A stretch of DNA of 64,000 nucleotides from Lachnospiraceae bacterium (lineage in GTDB: Bacteria; Bacillota; Clostridia; Lachnospirales; Lachnospiraceae): assembly GCA_024693845.1 (NCBI GenBank), contig JAILKJ010000003.1:16028-80027 (forward strand), written 5' to 3'. The notes beneath the pieces were generated by a model, which saw only the letters and a program-made list of their open reading frames with translations, had not been told where the DNA came from and ran no database searches. This document shows, piece by piece, positions 47,093 through 57,391 of this stretch (positions within the stretch are counted from its first letter, which is position 1; each line of letters opens with the position of its first letter). The translations under genes and the position numbers were made by a program.

Positions 47093-49443
47093 CAGAGCTT
47101 CTTTCGCCTGCAGGCAATATGCAATGCCTTACGGCTGCGCTGGCAGGTGGAGCTGACGCTGTTTATGTGGGCGGGACCAGTTTTTCCGCCAGAGCCTATG
47201 CGGACAATTTCGGCCGTGAAGAGATGATAGAGGCCATCAGACTGGCCCATCTGCATCACAGAAAGCTGTATCTAACTGTTAATACCCTGGTCAGGGAGCA
47301 GGAGCTTGCGCCGCTTCCTGATTTTTTACTGCCCTTTTACGAGGAAGGGTTGGACGGCGTCATTGCCGCGGATCTGGGAGTGATATCCTATATCCATGAG
47401 TATTTCCCGGATCTGCCGATCCATGCAAGTACCCAGATGACGCTGACGGGGCCGCTTTCCAGCGAACTGTTAAAGCCTCTCGGCATCAGCCGTATCGTGC
47501 CTGCCAGGGAGCTTTCCCTTGCGGAGATACGGAATCTTAAGGAAAAATGCGGCATGGAGCTTGAGATCTTTATCCACGGCGCCATGTGCTATTGTTATTC
47601 GGGACAATGCCTGATGTCCAGTATGCTGGGAAGAAGGAGCGGAAACAGAGGCAGATGCGGAGGACCCTGCCGTCTGCCTTATCAGAGCCTGTGCGACGGA
47701 AAGAAGATCGGCAAACAGAGCGATGAGTATCCCCTTTCCTTAAAGGATCTTTGTGCATTGCCCATCCTGGATGAACTGATGGATCTTGGGATCGATTCTT
47801 TCAAGATCGAAGGCAGGATGAAATCCCCGGAATATGTATATTTTGTCACCAGTCTCTACCGTAAATACATGGACAGACATGTGAAGGGACAAAAGACCGT
47901 CATCGAGCCTGAGGATGCGGATGCACTGACCAAACGCTTTAACCGGGGCAGTTTGCAGACCGGCTACTTTAAGGAGCATAACGGCCGGGATATGGTACTT
48001 TTGCAAAGGAGCGGCTACACAGGCTCCAAAGCGGGAGATAAACAGGAGGATGAGCTGAAGATCCCGCCCCTGCCCAAGGTGGGGATCAATGGCGAGCTTT
48101 ATCTGCAGCCTGAGATGCCTGCTCACTATGTTTGCACCGCTGACGGAAGGAACCGGGCCTTTGAAGCCGGAGTTCGGGGTGGCGTTGTCCAGAAGGCTCT
48201 GAACACGCCGCTGGAAGAGGACCTTCTCAGAGAGAAGTTTTCGGAGCTGGGTAATACGGAATTTGAGCTTAAGGATTTTAAGATCTTTTACAGGGAAAAT
48301 GACCGGGAGGAGTTTGCAGAGTGCCAACAGGGTGAGCTTCCGCCTCTTTTCCTGCCCCTTAAGGATATCAAGGATCTGAAGAGAAGAGGAGCCGAGGCAC
48401 TTTTTGAGGAGCTGCTTGCGGGCAGGAGGAGACAGCCCACGGAGGAGCTGAAGGCTTATCTTAAGGTCTTTCAGAACTCCGGGGCGTTACAAAACTCCCG
48501 GAGATCATATGATACCGCGATGTCATCTGCAAAACAGACCGCAGGAAATGATAAAGAAAACCGCACCGGCGGCTGGTTTATACGTATCCGCACCATGGAT
48601 CAGCTTCGCGGCATTCCGCAAAATGCAGGCGACAAGCTTTCCGGTCTTATCCTTTCCTATGAGCTGATGAAGACCAAGGGGCTGGAGCACAGTGCTTTTG
48701 AACTGTCGGGGAACCTGCTTGATGAGGAGGGAGAGCTGTATCTGGCCCTTCCGCCGGTAACAAGGCAGGCCATGACGTCGGAATATGACAAGGTTCTGAC
48801 GGAAGTATTTTTGTCACGGTTTGAGGGAGTGATCTGCGGCAACCTGGAATCCGTGGCCTATTTAATAAGCCGCGGCTACGAGGGCCGGATCCTGACTGAC
48901 AGCGGTCTTTACGTATTCCAGTCGGAGACGGCGAAGATCTATGAAGACTGGGGCATCACCCATCATATCCTGCCCTATGAGCTGCAAAAAAGCGAGATCC
49001 GGGAGCTTTTAAATGCGAAGAAGGCAGCCGGTCATGCAATGTATCTGCCGGTTTACGGCTATATTCCGGTGATGGTTTCGGCGGGATGCATCAGGAATAC
49101 GGCGAAGGAATGCCTGATGGAGATCCCCTCTGCCGGCAAGCGTACGGCGGCAGCCTCTCAGAGCGTAAGGCTGAAGGACCGTATGGGAAAAGAGTTCCCC
49201 GTGGTGTTTCACTGCGACCGTTGTGAGAACACCATCTATAATACCGTGCCCCTGTCACTACATAAGGAGCTATCTGAGATCGAAACCCTTCCCCTTGCGG
49301 GAAAGATCCTGTCCTTTACCATTGAGGACGGCAAAAAAGTTGCCGAAATATGTAATTATTTCCTCGGTGATACAAAGAAACAAAGTGTGCCCGTGGCCCT
49401 GAAGGATTTTACCAGAGGCCATTATCAAAAGGGCGTGGAATAA
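47089..49443 (+). CDS. U32 family peptidase
   Basis: MTELLSPAGNMQCLTAALAGGADAVYVGG; EIFIHGAMCYCYSGQCLMSSMLGRRSGNRGRCGGPCRLPY. Confidence 0.95.
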   Translation: MTELLSPAGNMQCLTAALAGGADAVYVGGTSFSARAYADNFGREEMIEAIRLAHLHHRKLYLTVNTLVREQELAPLPDFLLPFYEEGLDGVIAADLGVISYIHEYFPDLPIHASTQMTLTGPLSSELLKPLGISRIVPARELSLAEIRNLKEKCGMELEIFIHGAMCYCYSGQCLMSSMLGRRSGNRGRCGGPCRLPYQSLCDGKKIGKQSDEYPLSLKDLCALPILDELMDLGIDSFKIEGRMKSPEYVYFVTSLYRKYMDRHVKGQKTVIEPEDADALTKRFNRGSLQTGYFKEHNGRDMVLLQRSGYTGSKAGDKQEDELKIPPLPKVGINGELYLQPEMPAHYVCTADGRNRAFEAGVRGGVVQKALNTPLEEDLLREKFSELGNTEFELKDFKIFYRENDREEFAECQQGELPPLFLPLKDIKDLKRRGAEALFEELLAGRRRQPTEELKAYLKVFQNSGALQNSRRSYDTAMSSAKQTAGNDKENRTGGWFIRIRTMDQLRGIPQNAGDKLSGLILSYELMKTKGLEHSAFELSGNLLDEEGELYLALPPVTRQAMTSEYDKVLTEVFLSRFEGVICGNLESVAYLISRGYEGRILTDSGLYVFQSETAKIYEDWGITHHILPYELQKSEIRELLNAKKAAGHAMYLPVYGYIPVMVSAGCIRNTAKECLMEIPSAGKRTAAASQSVRLKDRMGKEFPVVFHCDRCENTIYNTVPLSLHKELSEIETLPLAGKILSFTIEDGKKVAEICNYFLGDTKKQSVPVALKDFTRGHYQKGVE

Positions 49444-49452
49444 GGCGATATC

Positions 49453-50814
49453 ATGAACCATGTAATAGCTGATCTATCCAAATATGTGATCCTGGCCTTA
49501 ATGGCCGTCTATACGGTGGAATGCTACCTGATCCTGCTGCGCAAAGAGGACAATACCTCGAGCGGCATCTATGTAAGGCAGATCGTATGTATGTTTCTTT
49601 TGCATTTTCTGGGATTTGCAGCCATCTGTCTGGAGACAGGTGACCCTTCCTACATTGTGTTTTACGGATTTCAGGAGCTGATGCTGTTTGCCACCATAGC
49701 ACTTTTCCGGGTGATCTATCCCGAGGCGGACAGGCTGGTGGTCAACAATATGTGTCTGCTTTTATGCATCAGTTTTGTGATCCTCACCAGGATATCCTAT
49801 CAAAAGTCCCTGCGTCAGTTTGTGATCGTATCGGTTTCCGCAGTCATCGGACTGTTCATCCCCGGGCTGATCAAGCATCTGGGATTCCTGCCTTCCCTGA
49901 CCTGGATCTATGCCATGCTGGGTGTAGGAGCCCTGACGGTTGTTTATATCCTGGGAGCCGTGACCCACGGATCCAACCTTTCCTACACCATCTTTGGCGT
50001 TACCTTCCAGCCTTCGGAGTTTGTTAAGATCCTCTTTGTATTCTATGTGGCGGGCATGATGGCTAAAGCCACGGATTTTAAGCAGGTCTTTGTCTCGGCT
50101 CTGGTGGCTGGGCTTCATGTGATCGTTCTGGTACTTTCCAGAGATCTGGGAAGCGCCGTGATCTTCTTTGTGGTCTATCTGGGTATGGTCTTTATTGCCA
50201 CTCATAACTATCTGTATCTGCTGATCGGTATGGCAGCCGGCACGGGAGCCAGTGTAGTGGGATACAAGCTCTTTTCCCATGTGCGGGTCCGTGTGACCGC
50301 CTGGCTGGATCCCTGGGGCAATATCGATAATGCCGGCTATCAGGTGACCCAGTCCCTGTTTGCCATCGGAACCGGCGGCTGGTTCGGCATGGGCATCTAT
50401 AAGGGAGATCCTTCCTCCATTCCTTATGTGGAGAAAGATTCCATCTTCTCGGCGGTGGCAGAGGAGATGGGTGTTCTGTTTGCCATCCTGCTGATCCTGG
50501 TGTGCCTGTCCTGTTTTCTGATGTTCATGAAGCTGGCTTCCCGCATAGAGGAAGACTTTTACAGGTATATCGCCATCGGACTTTCCATCACCTATATTTT
50601 TCAGGTGTTCCTTACCATCGGCGGCGGAACGAAGCTGATCCCCCTGACGGGCGTGACCCTGCCCCTTGTCAGCTACGGCGGCTCCAGCGTGCTGTCCACG
50701 GTGATCATTTTTTCCGTGATCCAGGGTCTTTACGGCATCCGTAAAAAGGAAAGACTGCTGGACGATGATTACGACGAAGACTACGAGGATTATGAGGAGG
50801 ATGAAGATGTTTAA
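49453..50814 (+). CDS. FtsW/RodA/SpoVE family cell-cycle protein
   Basis: GVTFQPSEFVKILFVFYVAGMMAK; SRDLGSAVIFFVVYLGM; GGTKLIPLTGVTLPLVSYGGSSVLSTVIIFSVIQGL. Confidence 0.94.
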   Translation: MNHVIADLSKYVILALMAVYTVECYLILLRKEDNTSSGIYVRQIVCMFLLHFLGFAAICLETGDPSYIVFYGFQELMLFATIALFRVIYPEADRLVVNNMCLLLCISFVILTRISYQKSLRQFVIVSVSAVIGLFIPGLIKHLGFLPSLTWIYAMLGVGALTVVYILGAVTHGSNLSYTIFGVTFQPSEFVKILFVFYVAGMMAKATDFKQVFVSALVAGLHVIVLVLSRDLGSAVIFFVVYLGMVFIATHNYLYLLIGMAAGTGASVVGYKLFSHVRVRVTAWLDPWGNIDNAGYQVTQSLFAIGTGGWFGMGIYKGDPSSIPYVEKDSIFSAVAEEMGVLFAILLILVCLSCFLMFMKLASRIEEDFYRYIAIGLSITYIFQVFLTIGGGTKLIPLTGVTLPLVSYGGSSVLSTVIIFSVIQGLYGIRKKERLLDDDYDEDYEDYEEDEDV

Positions 50815-52228
50815 AGTGAGAAAGCTTGAGATCATCCTCACCAGCCTGTTTTTCTCGGTGCTGATGATAGCGCTGATCGTCAATATCGTGATCTATATGA
50901 AGCGGGATTCCGCTGAAGCCATCAACAACAATTACAACAATTCCAGACAGGAGATCATCGCCAAGCAGAACATCCGCGGGCGGATTCTGAGCCGGGACGG
51001 GGATGTGCTGGCAGGCACGAACATCGAAAACGGGCAGGAGGTGCGCATATATCCCTATCGTAATCTTTTTGCCCATGTGGTGGGCTATGCGGTAAAAGGC
51101 AAGGCCGGCATTGAGAACAGTGAAAGCATGAACCTGCTCCTTTCCCATGAAAAAATGAGTGACAAGATCCAGAATCAGCTTTCCTCGGCCAAGAACTACG
51201 GCGATAACGTGATCACCACTCTGGATGTGGATCTGCAGAAGACCGCCTACGATGCTCTCGGAGCCTATAATGGTGCGGTGGTCGTTACGGAGGTCTCCAC
51301 GGGAAAAGTGCTGGCCATGGTTTCCAAACCGGATTTTGATCCCAACGAGATCGCGGATATCTGGGACGGCATCGTAGCCGATGAGAACAGCTCGGTGCTC
51401 TTAAACCGTGCCACCCAGGGCCTTTATCCCCCGGGATCCACCTTCAAGATCGTAAGCGCGCTGGAATATTACCGGGAAAACGGAGGAGATGTGTCCGGTT
51501 ACCGGTTCAACTGCTCCGGCAAGTATTCCTATGAGGGCTGCACCATCCGCTGTTATCACGGCAGCGTCCACGGCTCGGAGGATTTCAAGCAGAGCTTCGC
51601 CAAATCCTGTAATGCCTCTTTTGCCAATGTGGGAACCACCCTGGCCATCCCTTCCTGGCAGAAGACCTGTAAGGAGCTGCTGTTTGACTGCCCTCTGGAC
51701 ACGCCCATTTCCTATAAGCAGTCCCATTTCAAGCTGCAGGAGACGGATTCGGCCAATGATCTGATGCAGACCAGCATCGGACAGGGAGATACCCAGATCA
51801 CGCCCCTTCTTTTGAACATGATCACCTCATCCGTGGCCAATAAAGGCAAGTGCATGGTGCCCTATGTGGTTGACCGCCTGGAGGATCATGACGGGAATGT
51901 GGTACGCCAGAACCATCCGGCCCAGCAGTGTGTGACGATGACGGAAGATGAATCGGCCTTTTTGACCGAGCTGATGCGAAGCGTGGTGGAAGACGGCGGA
52001 ACGGGTCGCAAGCTCAAAAATGACAACTATACGGCAGCCGGAAAGACCGGATCTGCCGAATATTCCTCGGCAAAGGATGATTCCCACGCCTGGTTTACCG
52101 GCTTTGCACCGGTGGAGAACCCGCAGATCGCTGTCACCGTCATTGTGGAAAGCGCCGGGTCCGGCGGTGAATATGCGGTTCCCGTGGCTAAAAGGATCTT
52201 CGATACCTACTTCGGCATTGCGCAGTAA
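50807..52228 (+). CDS. Penicillin-binding protein, transpeptidase class (PbpA/FtsI-like)
   Basis: PPGSTFKIVSALEYY; KSCNASFANVG; AGKTGSAEY; SD GAGGAGG precedes ATG 50807. Confidence 0.93.
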   Translation: MFKVRKLEIILTSLFFSVLMIALIVNIVIYMKRDSAEAINNNYNNSRQEIIAKQNIRGRILSRDGDVLAGTNIENGQEVRIYPYRNLFAHVVGYAVKGKAGIENSESMNLLLSHEKMSDKIQNQLSSAKNYGDNVITTLDVDLQKTAYDALGAYNGAVVVTEVSTGKVLAMVSKPDFDPNEIADIWDGIVADENSSVLLNRATQGLYPPGSTFKIVSALEYYRENGGDVSGYRFNCSGKYSYEGCTIRCYHGSVHGSEDFKQSFAKSCNASFANVGTTLAIPSWQKTCKELLFDCPLDTPISYKQSHFKLQETDSANDLMQTSIGQGDTQITPLLLNMITSSVANKGKCMVPYVVDRLEDHDGNVVRQNHPAQQCVTMTEDESAFLTELMRSVVEDGGTGRKLKNDNYTAAGKTGSAEYSSAKDDSHAWFTGFAPVENPQIAVTVIVESAGSGGEYAVPVAKRIFDTYFGIAQ

Positions 52229-52352
52229 ACTTTGCCAAAAAAAACTATCATTTTACGGGAAAATGTTATATACTTTTTATGTGTGTTTTTATGTAAAAGT
52301 GCATCCTGAAAGGATGTAAGACATAGTATCTTCGGTAAAAGGGAGGGCGCAA

Positions 52353-53249
52353 ATGTTTGATCAGATCTTTGGCAACTATCTGGTTTCATCCGGTTATCTT
52401 ACCAGGGAACAGTTCGACGAGGCTGTAGAAGCGGAAGCTCAGGTGCGCGTTAAGCTTGGACTCATCGCGGTTACCGAGAAGCTCATGACCCAGCAGCAGG
52501 CGGATGAGGTCAATAATCTTCAGGCGATCATGGATAAGCGTTTCGGTGATATCGCCGTTGAAAAGGGCTATCTTTCCGATGAACAGGTAGGACGCCTTTT
52601 GAAGAAACAGGGCAATATCTACATGGTATTCGTACAAGCCATCATTGACAAAGGCTTCATGACTTTGGAAGAAGCTGACGAGATGCTTTGCCGTTATCAG
52701 GTTACGGAGCAGCTTTCTGCCAGTGATATGGACGATCTGGTCAGCGGTGATGTAGACAGGACCATTGCCCAGTTCCTTCCCGAGAACAATCCTTTGGGAC
52801 AGAAGCACTGCGGTATTGCAGTAAGAACCCTGCTTCGTCTCATCGATTCCCGGGCCTATGTTTCCAAGGCATATCTCGTGGATGAGCTCATGGTGGACAA
52901 TTTTGCCATGCAGCCCATGGAAGGTGATCATAAGATGTTCGTTGGCTTTGCAGGCGTCGGCAACGGCCTTTTGAAGATCGCCAATCCCTTCGCCAAGGAG
53001 GAGTTTGAAGGCGTTGATCCGGATGCTCTTGATGCCGTAGGCGAGTTCATCAACTGCATCAACGGACTGTTCGCATCCGAGCAGAGCGCCGCAGGCGGTG
53101 TGGAGATGGATATGCTTCCGCCCAGCTTTTATGAGGAGCCCTGCTCCATCAAGGGAAGCGGATTCATCGTTCTTCCCATCCATTTCAAGGATGAAGTGAT
53201 CAACTTTGTACTTTCGATCGATTCCGATCTGACGATAGAAAACAGGTAA
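52353..53249 (+). CDS. CheX-like chemotaxis phosphatase domain protein with N-terminal MshEN/GspE-N-like repeats
   Basis: Repeats YLVSSGYLTREQFDEAVEAE / IAVEKGYLSDEQVGRLLKKQ / AIIDKGFMTLEEADEMLCRY; C-term DALDAVGEFINCINGLFASE CheX/CheC-like. Confidence 0.7.
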   Translation: MFDQIFGNYLVSSGYLTREQFDEAVEAEAQVRVKLGLIAVTEKLMTQQQADEVNNLQAIMDKRFGDIAVEKGYLSDEQVGRLLKKQGNIYMVFVQAIIDKGFMTLEEADEMLCRYQVTEQLSASDMDDLVSGDVDRTIAQFLPENNPLGQKHCGIAVRTLLRLIDSRAYVSKAYLVDELMVDNFAMQPMEGDHKMFVGFAGVGNGLLKIANPFAKEEFEGVDPDALDAVGEFINCINGLFASEQSAAGGVEMDMLPPSFYEEPCSIKGSGFIVLPIHFKDEVINFVLSIDSDLTIENR

Positions 53250-53264
53250 GCGGAGGATAATAAA

Positions 53265-53639
53265 ATGGCTAAAGTTTTGATGGTAGATGATTCACGCACA
53301 TCCCGGAAGCTGCTCCGTTCCATTTTGGAAGAGGGAGGCCATGAAGTAGTAGGGGAGGCTGTTAACGGCCAGGAAGGTGTTCAGCAGTTTCAGGCATTAA
53401 AGCCCGAGCTGGTCACGATGGACATCACGATGCCGGTTCTTGACGGTATCGAGGCGCTTAAGATGATCAAGGCTCTTGATAAGGAAGCCAAGGTGATCAT
53501 GGTAACTGCTGCCGGACAGAAGAACAAGGTTATGGAGTGCATCAAGGCAGGTGCCGACGAATTCATTACCAAGCCTTTTGATAACAATGAGATCATTTCG
53601 GCAGTCTCCAAGGTTGCGGAAAGTCAGGAGAATGCATGA
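53265..53639 (+). CDS. CheY-like response regulator (stand-alone REC)
   Basis: AKVLMVDDSRTSRKLLRSIL; LVTMDITMPVLDGIEAL; TKPFDNNEI. Confidence 0.93.
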   Translation: MAKVLMVDDSRTSRKLLRSILEEGGHEVVGEAVNGQEGVQQFQALKPELVTMDITMPVLDGIEALKMIKALDKEAKVIMVTAAGQKNKVMECIKAGADEFITKPFDNNEIISAVSKVAESQENA

Positions 53640-54088
53640 TAGAAGCAACCAGCTGCGGCGGAGTTGTGATCTTCCGGGGGAAGATCCTGCTGCTGTATAA
53701 GAACATTCGAAACAAATATGAAGGCTGGGTCCTTCCCAAGGGAACCGTGGAAGACGGCGAAGAGTATAAGGATACCGCCCTTCGTGAGGTCCTGGAGGAG
53801 AGCGGTGCAAGAGCCGCTATCATGAAGTATATCGGAGAAAGCTCCTATACCTTCACGGTACCCGAGGATACGGTGGATAAGACGGTTCACTGGTATCTGA
53901 TGATGGCGGACAGCTATTACAGCAAACCCCAGAGGGAAGAGTTTTTTGTGGATTCCGGCTATTACAAATATCACGAAGCCTATCATCTGCTGAAGTTCGC
54001 CAACGAGAAGCAGATCCTCGAACAGGCATATTCCATGTACCTGGATATGAAGCATAACAATTTATGGGGCTCTAAGAAATATTATTAA
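53636..54088 (+). CDS. NUDIX hydrolase
   Basis: LPKGTVEDGEEYKDTALREVLEESGARA Nudix box. Confidence 0.92.
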   Translation: MIEATSCGGVVIFRGKILLLYKNIRNKYEGWVLPKGTVEDGEEYKDTALREVLEESGARAAIMKYIGESSYTFTVPEDTVDKTVHWYLMMADSYYSKPQREEFFVDSGYYKYHEAYHLLKFANEKQILEQAYSMYLDMKHNNLWGSKKYY

Positions 54089-54113
54089 AGGAGAAGGAAG
54101 AGCCTTCTCCTTT
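54087..54113 (+). terminator. Candidate terminator after NUDIX gene
   Basis: AAAGGAGAAGG-AAGAG-CCTTCTCCTTT. Confidence 0.55.
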
Positions 54114-54123
54114 CCCATATCGG

Positions 54124-54465
54124 GTGATTTTTATGTACATCTACAAGGATTTTATGACGGACGAGGCGCTGGCATCCCAAAAGCGTTCGGTGCTCCGCAA
54201 GCTCTGGATGAACATCGGCCAGATCGATGTGTATCTGATCTTCTTAAGTACCGGTCCCGATCAGTTCGATATCATTCATACCGGCGTTTTGAAGCAGAAG
54301 CACTATCCGAAGAAGGATCTCTATCTTCTGGGCGCGGCCAAGGGCTGGGAGAGTGCAGCACTTCTGAGTGGTCAGCTGTATGAATCCTTTCGGCAAAAAT
54401 ACGACAAGACTTTTTTTTCCGGGGATATCTGGAGAGACAGACAGACGCTGTTTCGGAGATTTTAA
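54124..54465 (+). CDS. Conserved-looking hypothetical protein
   Basis: ORF in a co-directional operon-like run; no recognised motif. Confidence 0.6.
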   Translation: MIFMYIYKDFMTDEALASQKRSVLRKLWMNIGQIDVYLIFLSTGPDQFDIIHTGVLKQKHYPKKDLYLLGAAKGWESAALLSGQLYESFRQKYDKTFFSGDIWRDRQTLFRRF

Positions 54466-54468
54466 ACT

Positions 54469-55590
54469 ATGGCATTTTTGCACATCCTTTTGACAATATT
54501 GAAGATCCTGGGGATCGTGCTCTTATGCCTGCTGGCCCTGATCCTGGCAGTTTTGCTGATCGTCCTGTTCGTACCTGTCCGCTATAAGGTTAGCGGAGGC
54601 TACCAAAAAGAGGTACCTAACGCGAAAGTCAGGATACGGTATCTGGGATGGTTAGTCATTGCTTATTTCGATCTGGATCAGGAATCCAAGGAATCTCCCA
54701 TGAACATGGCCGGAGGCGTGAAGCTTCTGGGATTTCGGATCCTGAACTTCTTCCCAACAGAGAAGGAGAAGCAAAAGAGCGAAGAGAAGAAACGGAAAAA
54801 GGAAGAGAAGAAGCGCCTCAAAGAGGAGAAGGCGACCGATATTGATACGTCAGTAGCTTTTTCAACTGATGTTACAACAACTGATGGTAATAGCACGCTC
54901 AGTAATGTTGTGGATTTCTCAGATGGTATAACCGGAAATGATAACATATCGGGCTTCGACATGACAGGCGAGAATGAATATATAGATGTAGGTGGCGAAT
55001 CCGATTCGGACGCAGCCGATGGGGAGGATCTTCCCGATGAGGAAGCGATCGGCATCATCGAAAAGCTGCGATTGTTCTTCCTGAGCCTCATGGATCTGAT
55101 ACAGATCGTTTCCGACAAGATCGCTGCGGGGCTGGCATTTTTGGCTGATCTGCCAAGTGATGTACTTGAGCGGACCGATGAGATCCGAAAGAAAGCCCAT
55201 GATATAAAGCGAAAAGGACGCCTGATCCTGTGTATCCTGGAAAAGGAACAGACCAAGCGGGCCATAACCAAGGCTAAAAGCGCCCTCATCAAGATCCTGA
55301 AGTCCATCAGTCCCCGAAAGGGCTATGTGAAAACCAGAGTTGGTCTGGATGACGTGGCCACAACGGGACAGATAGCCGGCTACTACGGAATGCTTTACGG
55401 CGCCATGTATCCCTTCTTCGGTAAGATCGTAACACTGGAGCCTGTATTTGACGAGCAGGTGATCGAAGCGGATGCCTATCTGAAGGGCCATATCAGACCC
55501 TGTATCCTGCTTAGGGCTCTGTGGCTGTACTTCTTTGACAAAGATATCAAACACCTTAAGAAAGCGCTTAAAAAAGGAGGTTTTCTATGA
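54469..55590 (+). CDS. DUF2953 domain-containing protein (YtfI-like)
   Basis: N-terminal TM, VPVRYKVSGGYQKEVPNAKVRIRYLGWLV; adjacent to GerW/YtfJ as in ytfI-ytfJ. Confidence 0.8.
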   Translation: MAFLHILLTILKILGIVLLCLLALILAVLLIVLFVPVRYKVSGGYQKEVPNAKVRIRYLGWLVIAYFDLDQESKESPMNMAGGVKLLGFRILNFFPTEKEKQKSEEKKRKKEEKKRLKEEKATDIDTSVAFSTDVTTTDGNSTLSNVVDFSDGITGNDNISGFDMTGENEYIDVGGESDSDAADGEDLPDEEAIGIIEKLRLFFLSLMDLIQIVSDKIAAGLAFLADLPSDVLERTDEIRKKAHDIKRKGRLILCILEKEQTKRAITKAKSALIKILKSISPRKGYVKTRVGLDDVATTGQIAGYYGMLYGAMYPFFGKIVTLEPVFDEQVIEADAYLKGHIRPCILLRALWLYFFDKDIKHLKKALKKGGFL

Positions 55591-55988
55591 ACAACAATTT
55601 TACGGAAGTGATCAATTCTCTTTCCAAGGGCATGGAGGGATTTCTTTCCTCCAAGACCGTAGTCGGTCAGCCCACCACCATTGAGGATGCGATCATCATC
55701 CCCCTTGTAGACGTATCCTTCGGTATCGGTGCCGGCGCCAATGCAGGTGACAAGAGCAATGGCGGCTTCGGCGGACTGACCGGAAAGATGTCTCCCAGCG
55801 CTGTTCTCGTGATCAAAAACGGTCAGACCAAGCTGGTTAACATCAAGGAGTCCAATACCATCGTGAAGCTGGTTGATGCGATCCCTGACCTTGTGGACCG
55901 TCTTACCCAGCCCAAGGAAGAGATGCCTTCCGACGAAGATGCCACGTCGGCAGCTTTTCCCGAGGAGACAAATTCCGTAGATCTGTAG
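55587..55988 (+). CDS. gerW: GerW family sporulation protein (YtfJ)
   Basis: GQPTTIEDAIIIPLVDVSFGIGAGAN...GGFGGLTGKMSPSAVLVIKNGQTKLVNIK. Confidence 0.9.
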   Translation: MNNNFTEVINSLSKGMEGFLSSKTVVGQPTTIEDAIIIPLVDVSFGIGAGANAGDKSNGGFGGLTGKMSPSAVLVIKNGQTKLVNIKESNTIVKLVDAIPDLVDRLTQPKEEMPSDEDATSAAFPEETNSVDL

Positions 55989-56022
55989 GAAGTAACTTTG
56001 CGGCTGGAAAGGTACGTTTGCT

Positions 56023-56949
56023 ATGAATTGGAAGGATGAAATACGCAAGACGATCTATCGCCAGCTCCCTCAGGAAGGTGAGACCGTCTATGAGCAGGCT
56101 TCGGATCCGAAAAAACTGAATACGAAGAATGAGCCTTCCATCTGGGAAAAGACCGCCATGGCCGTTCACGAGGAGCTGATGCAGGATGAAGAGGAAGAAA
56201 TCCGCACCGGATTTCGCGCCGAAATGATGCAAAATGAGCTCTTCAATACCGACAGCTCAGGCAATGGTTCCGATATTGAAGACAGTGTCGGTGCTGCGGG
56301 TACCTCAGATAGACCGGATGATGAGTCTTTCAAGTTCGAAGAGGAAACAAAGGGGAAGGAGAAGGAAGTCTCCCAGGGGGATCTGTCCCAGGAGGTCCGC
56401 CAGTGGCTGTTCAAAGAGAATCTCAGGCTTGAAGGTCTTCGAAGCGAGCTTGCCAAGGCCAGCAAGATGATGCAGCAGCAGGCGGCTAAGATCAAAGAAG
56501 ATTCCGAACAGCTGGAGAAGGATAAGAAGCTTTTTGCCAAAGAAAAAGAAGAGTTCACCGGCGAGATGAAGGACTGGACCACCCGGATCCGTCATTCCCA
56601 GGAAAAGCTTAATAACGATCAGATGCTCTTTGACAAGAAATACAAGGTGCTGGAAATGGGCTTTGCCAAGCTCAATGAGGACAGGAAACAGCTGGAATCC
56701 CAGAAGAGAGCCTTTGAGTACAAGAAGAAGTTCATGGCGGATGCCCAGCAGTTCGATGCTTTTGAAGAGGGTGCTGCCGTGGTTGCGGCAAGCGGAGATT
56801 ACATTTTTTTCAAAGGGCTTACCCATCCCGTTGCCATCAAGAAGCGATATAAGGAGCTTATCAAGATCTATCATCCGGACAATACAGACGGAGATAAGTA
56901 TATCCTTCAGCTGATCAACAAAGAATACGACAGGATAAGAAAGAATTAA
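56023..56949 (+). CDS. Coiled-coil protein with C-terminal J-like domain
   Basis: IKKRYKELIKIYHPDNTDGDKYILQLINKEYDRIRKN (HPD motif of J domain) after a long coiled coil. Confidence 0.7.
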   Translation: MNWKDEIRKTIYRQLPQEGETVYEQASDPKKLNTKNEPSIWEKTAMAVHEELMQDEEEEIRTGFRAEMMQNELFNTDSSGNGSDIEDSVGAAGTSDRPDDESFKFEEETKGKEKEVSQGDLSQEVRQWLFKENLRLEGLRSELAKASKMMQQQAAKIKEDSEQLEKDKKLFAKEKEEFTGEMKDWTTRIRHSQEKLNNDQMLFDKKYKVLEMGFAKLNEDRKQLESQKRAFEYKKKFMADAQQFDAFEEGAAVVAASGDYIFFKGLTHPVAIKKRYKELIKIYHPDNTDGDKYILQLINKEYDRIRKN

Positions 56950-56982
56950 AAAACAGCTCTGTGTAGTAAATACACAGAGCTG
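56946..56982 (-). terminator. Intrinsic terminator of rpmB (minus strand)
   Basis: CAGCTCTGTGTA-loop-TACACAGAGCTG perfect 12-bp stem; U6 tract on the minus strand. Confidence 0.85.
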
Positions 56983-57005
56983 AATTCATTCAAAGTGATC
57001 GGATC

Positions 57006-57191
57006 TTATGCACGCTCTACTTTGCCGGAACGAAGGCAGGAAGTACAAACATGAAGGGTCTTGTTGGAACCGCCAACTTTGCACTTAACATTCTTTACAT
57101 TAGAGTGCCAGATACGATTGGATCTTCTATGGGAATGGCTGACATTATTTCCGAAATGCGCTCCCTTGCCACAAATATCACATTTTGCCAC
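57006..57191 (-). CDS. rpmB: 50S ribosomal protein L28 (GTG start)
   Basis: VAKCDICGKGAHFGNNVSHSHRRSNRIWHSNVKNVKCKV; SD GAGGAGG upstream. Confidence 0.95.
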   Translation of the reverse strand: MAKCDICGKGAHFGNNVSHSHRRSNRIWHSNVKNVKCKVGGSNKTLHVCTSCLRSGKVERA

Positions 57192-57391
57192 GATAAACAC
57201 CTCCTCGCGCAGTATTCTCAAAACACAACATGAGTATTTTATCAGAAGTGTTTCATGATTGCAAGAGGATTTTTAAAACTTTCCCAAATCGGCATTTTTT
57301 TATTCCATTTTCCCTAAATAATGGTATAATGTTCTTCGGTATGTTATCCTATAACAAAGGGTAAAACGAACCTTATTTAAGGAGGTACAGT

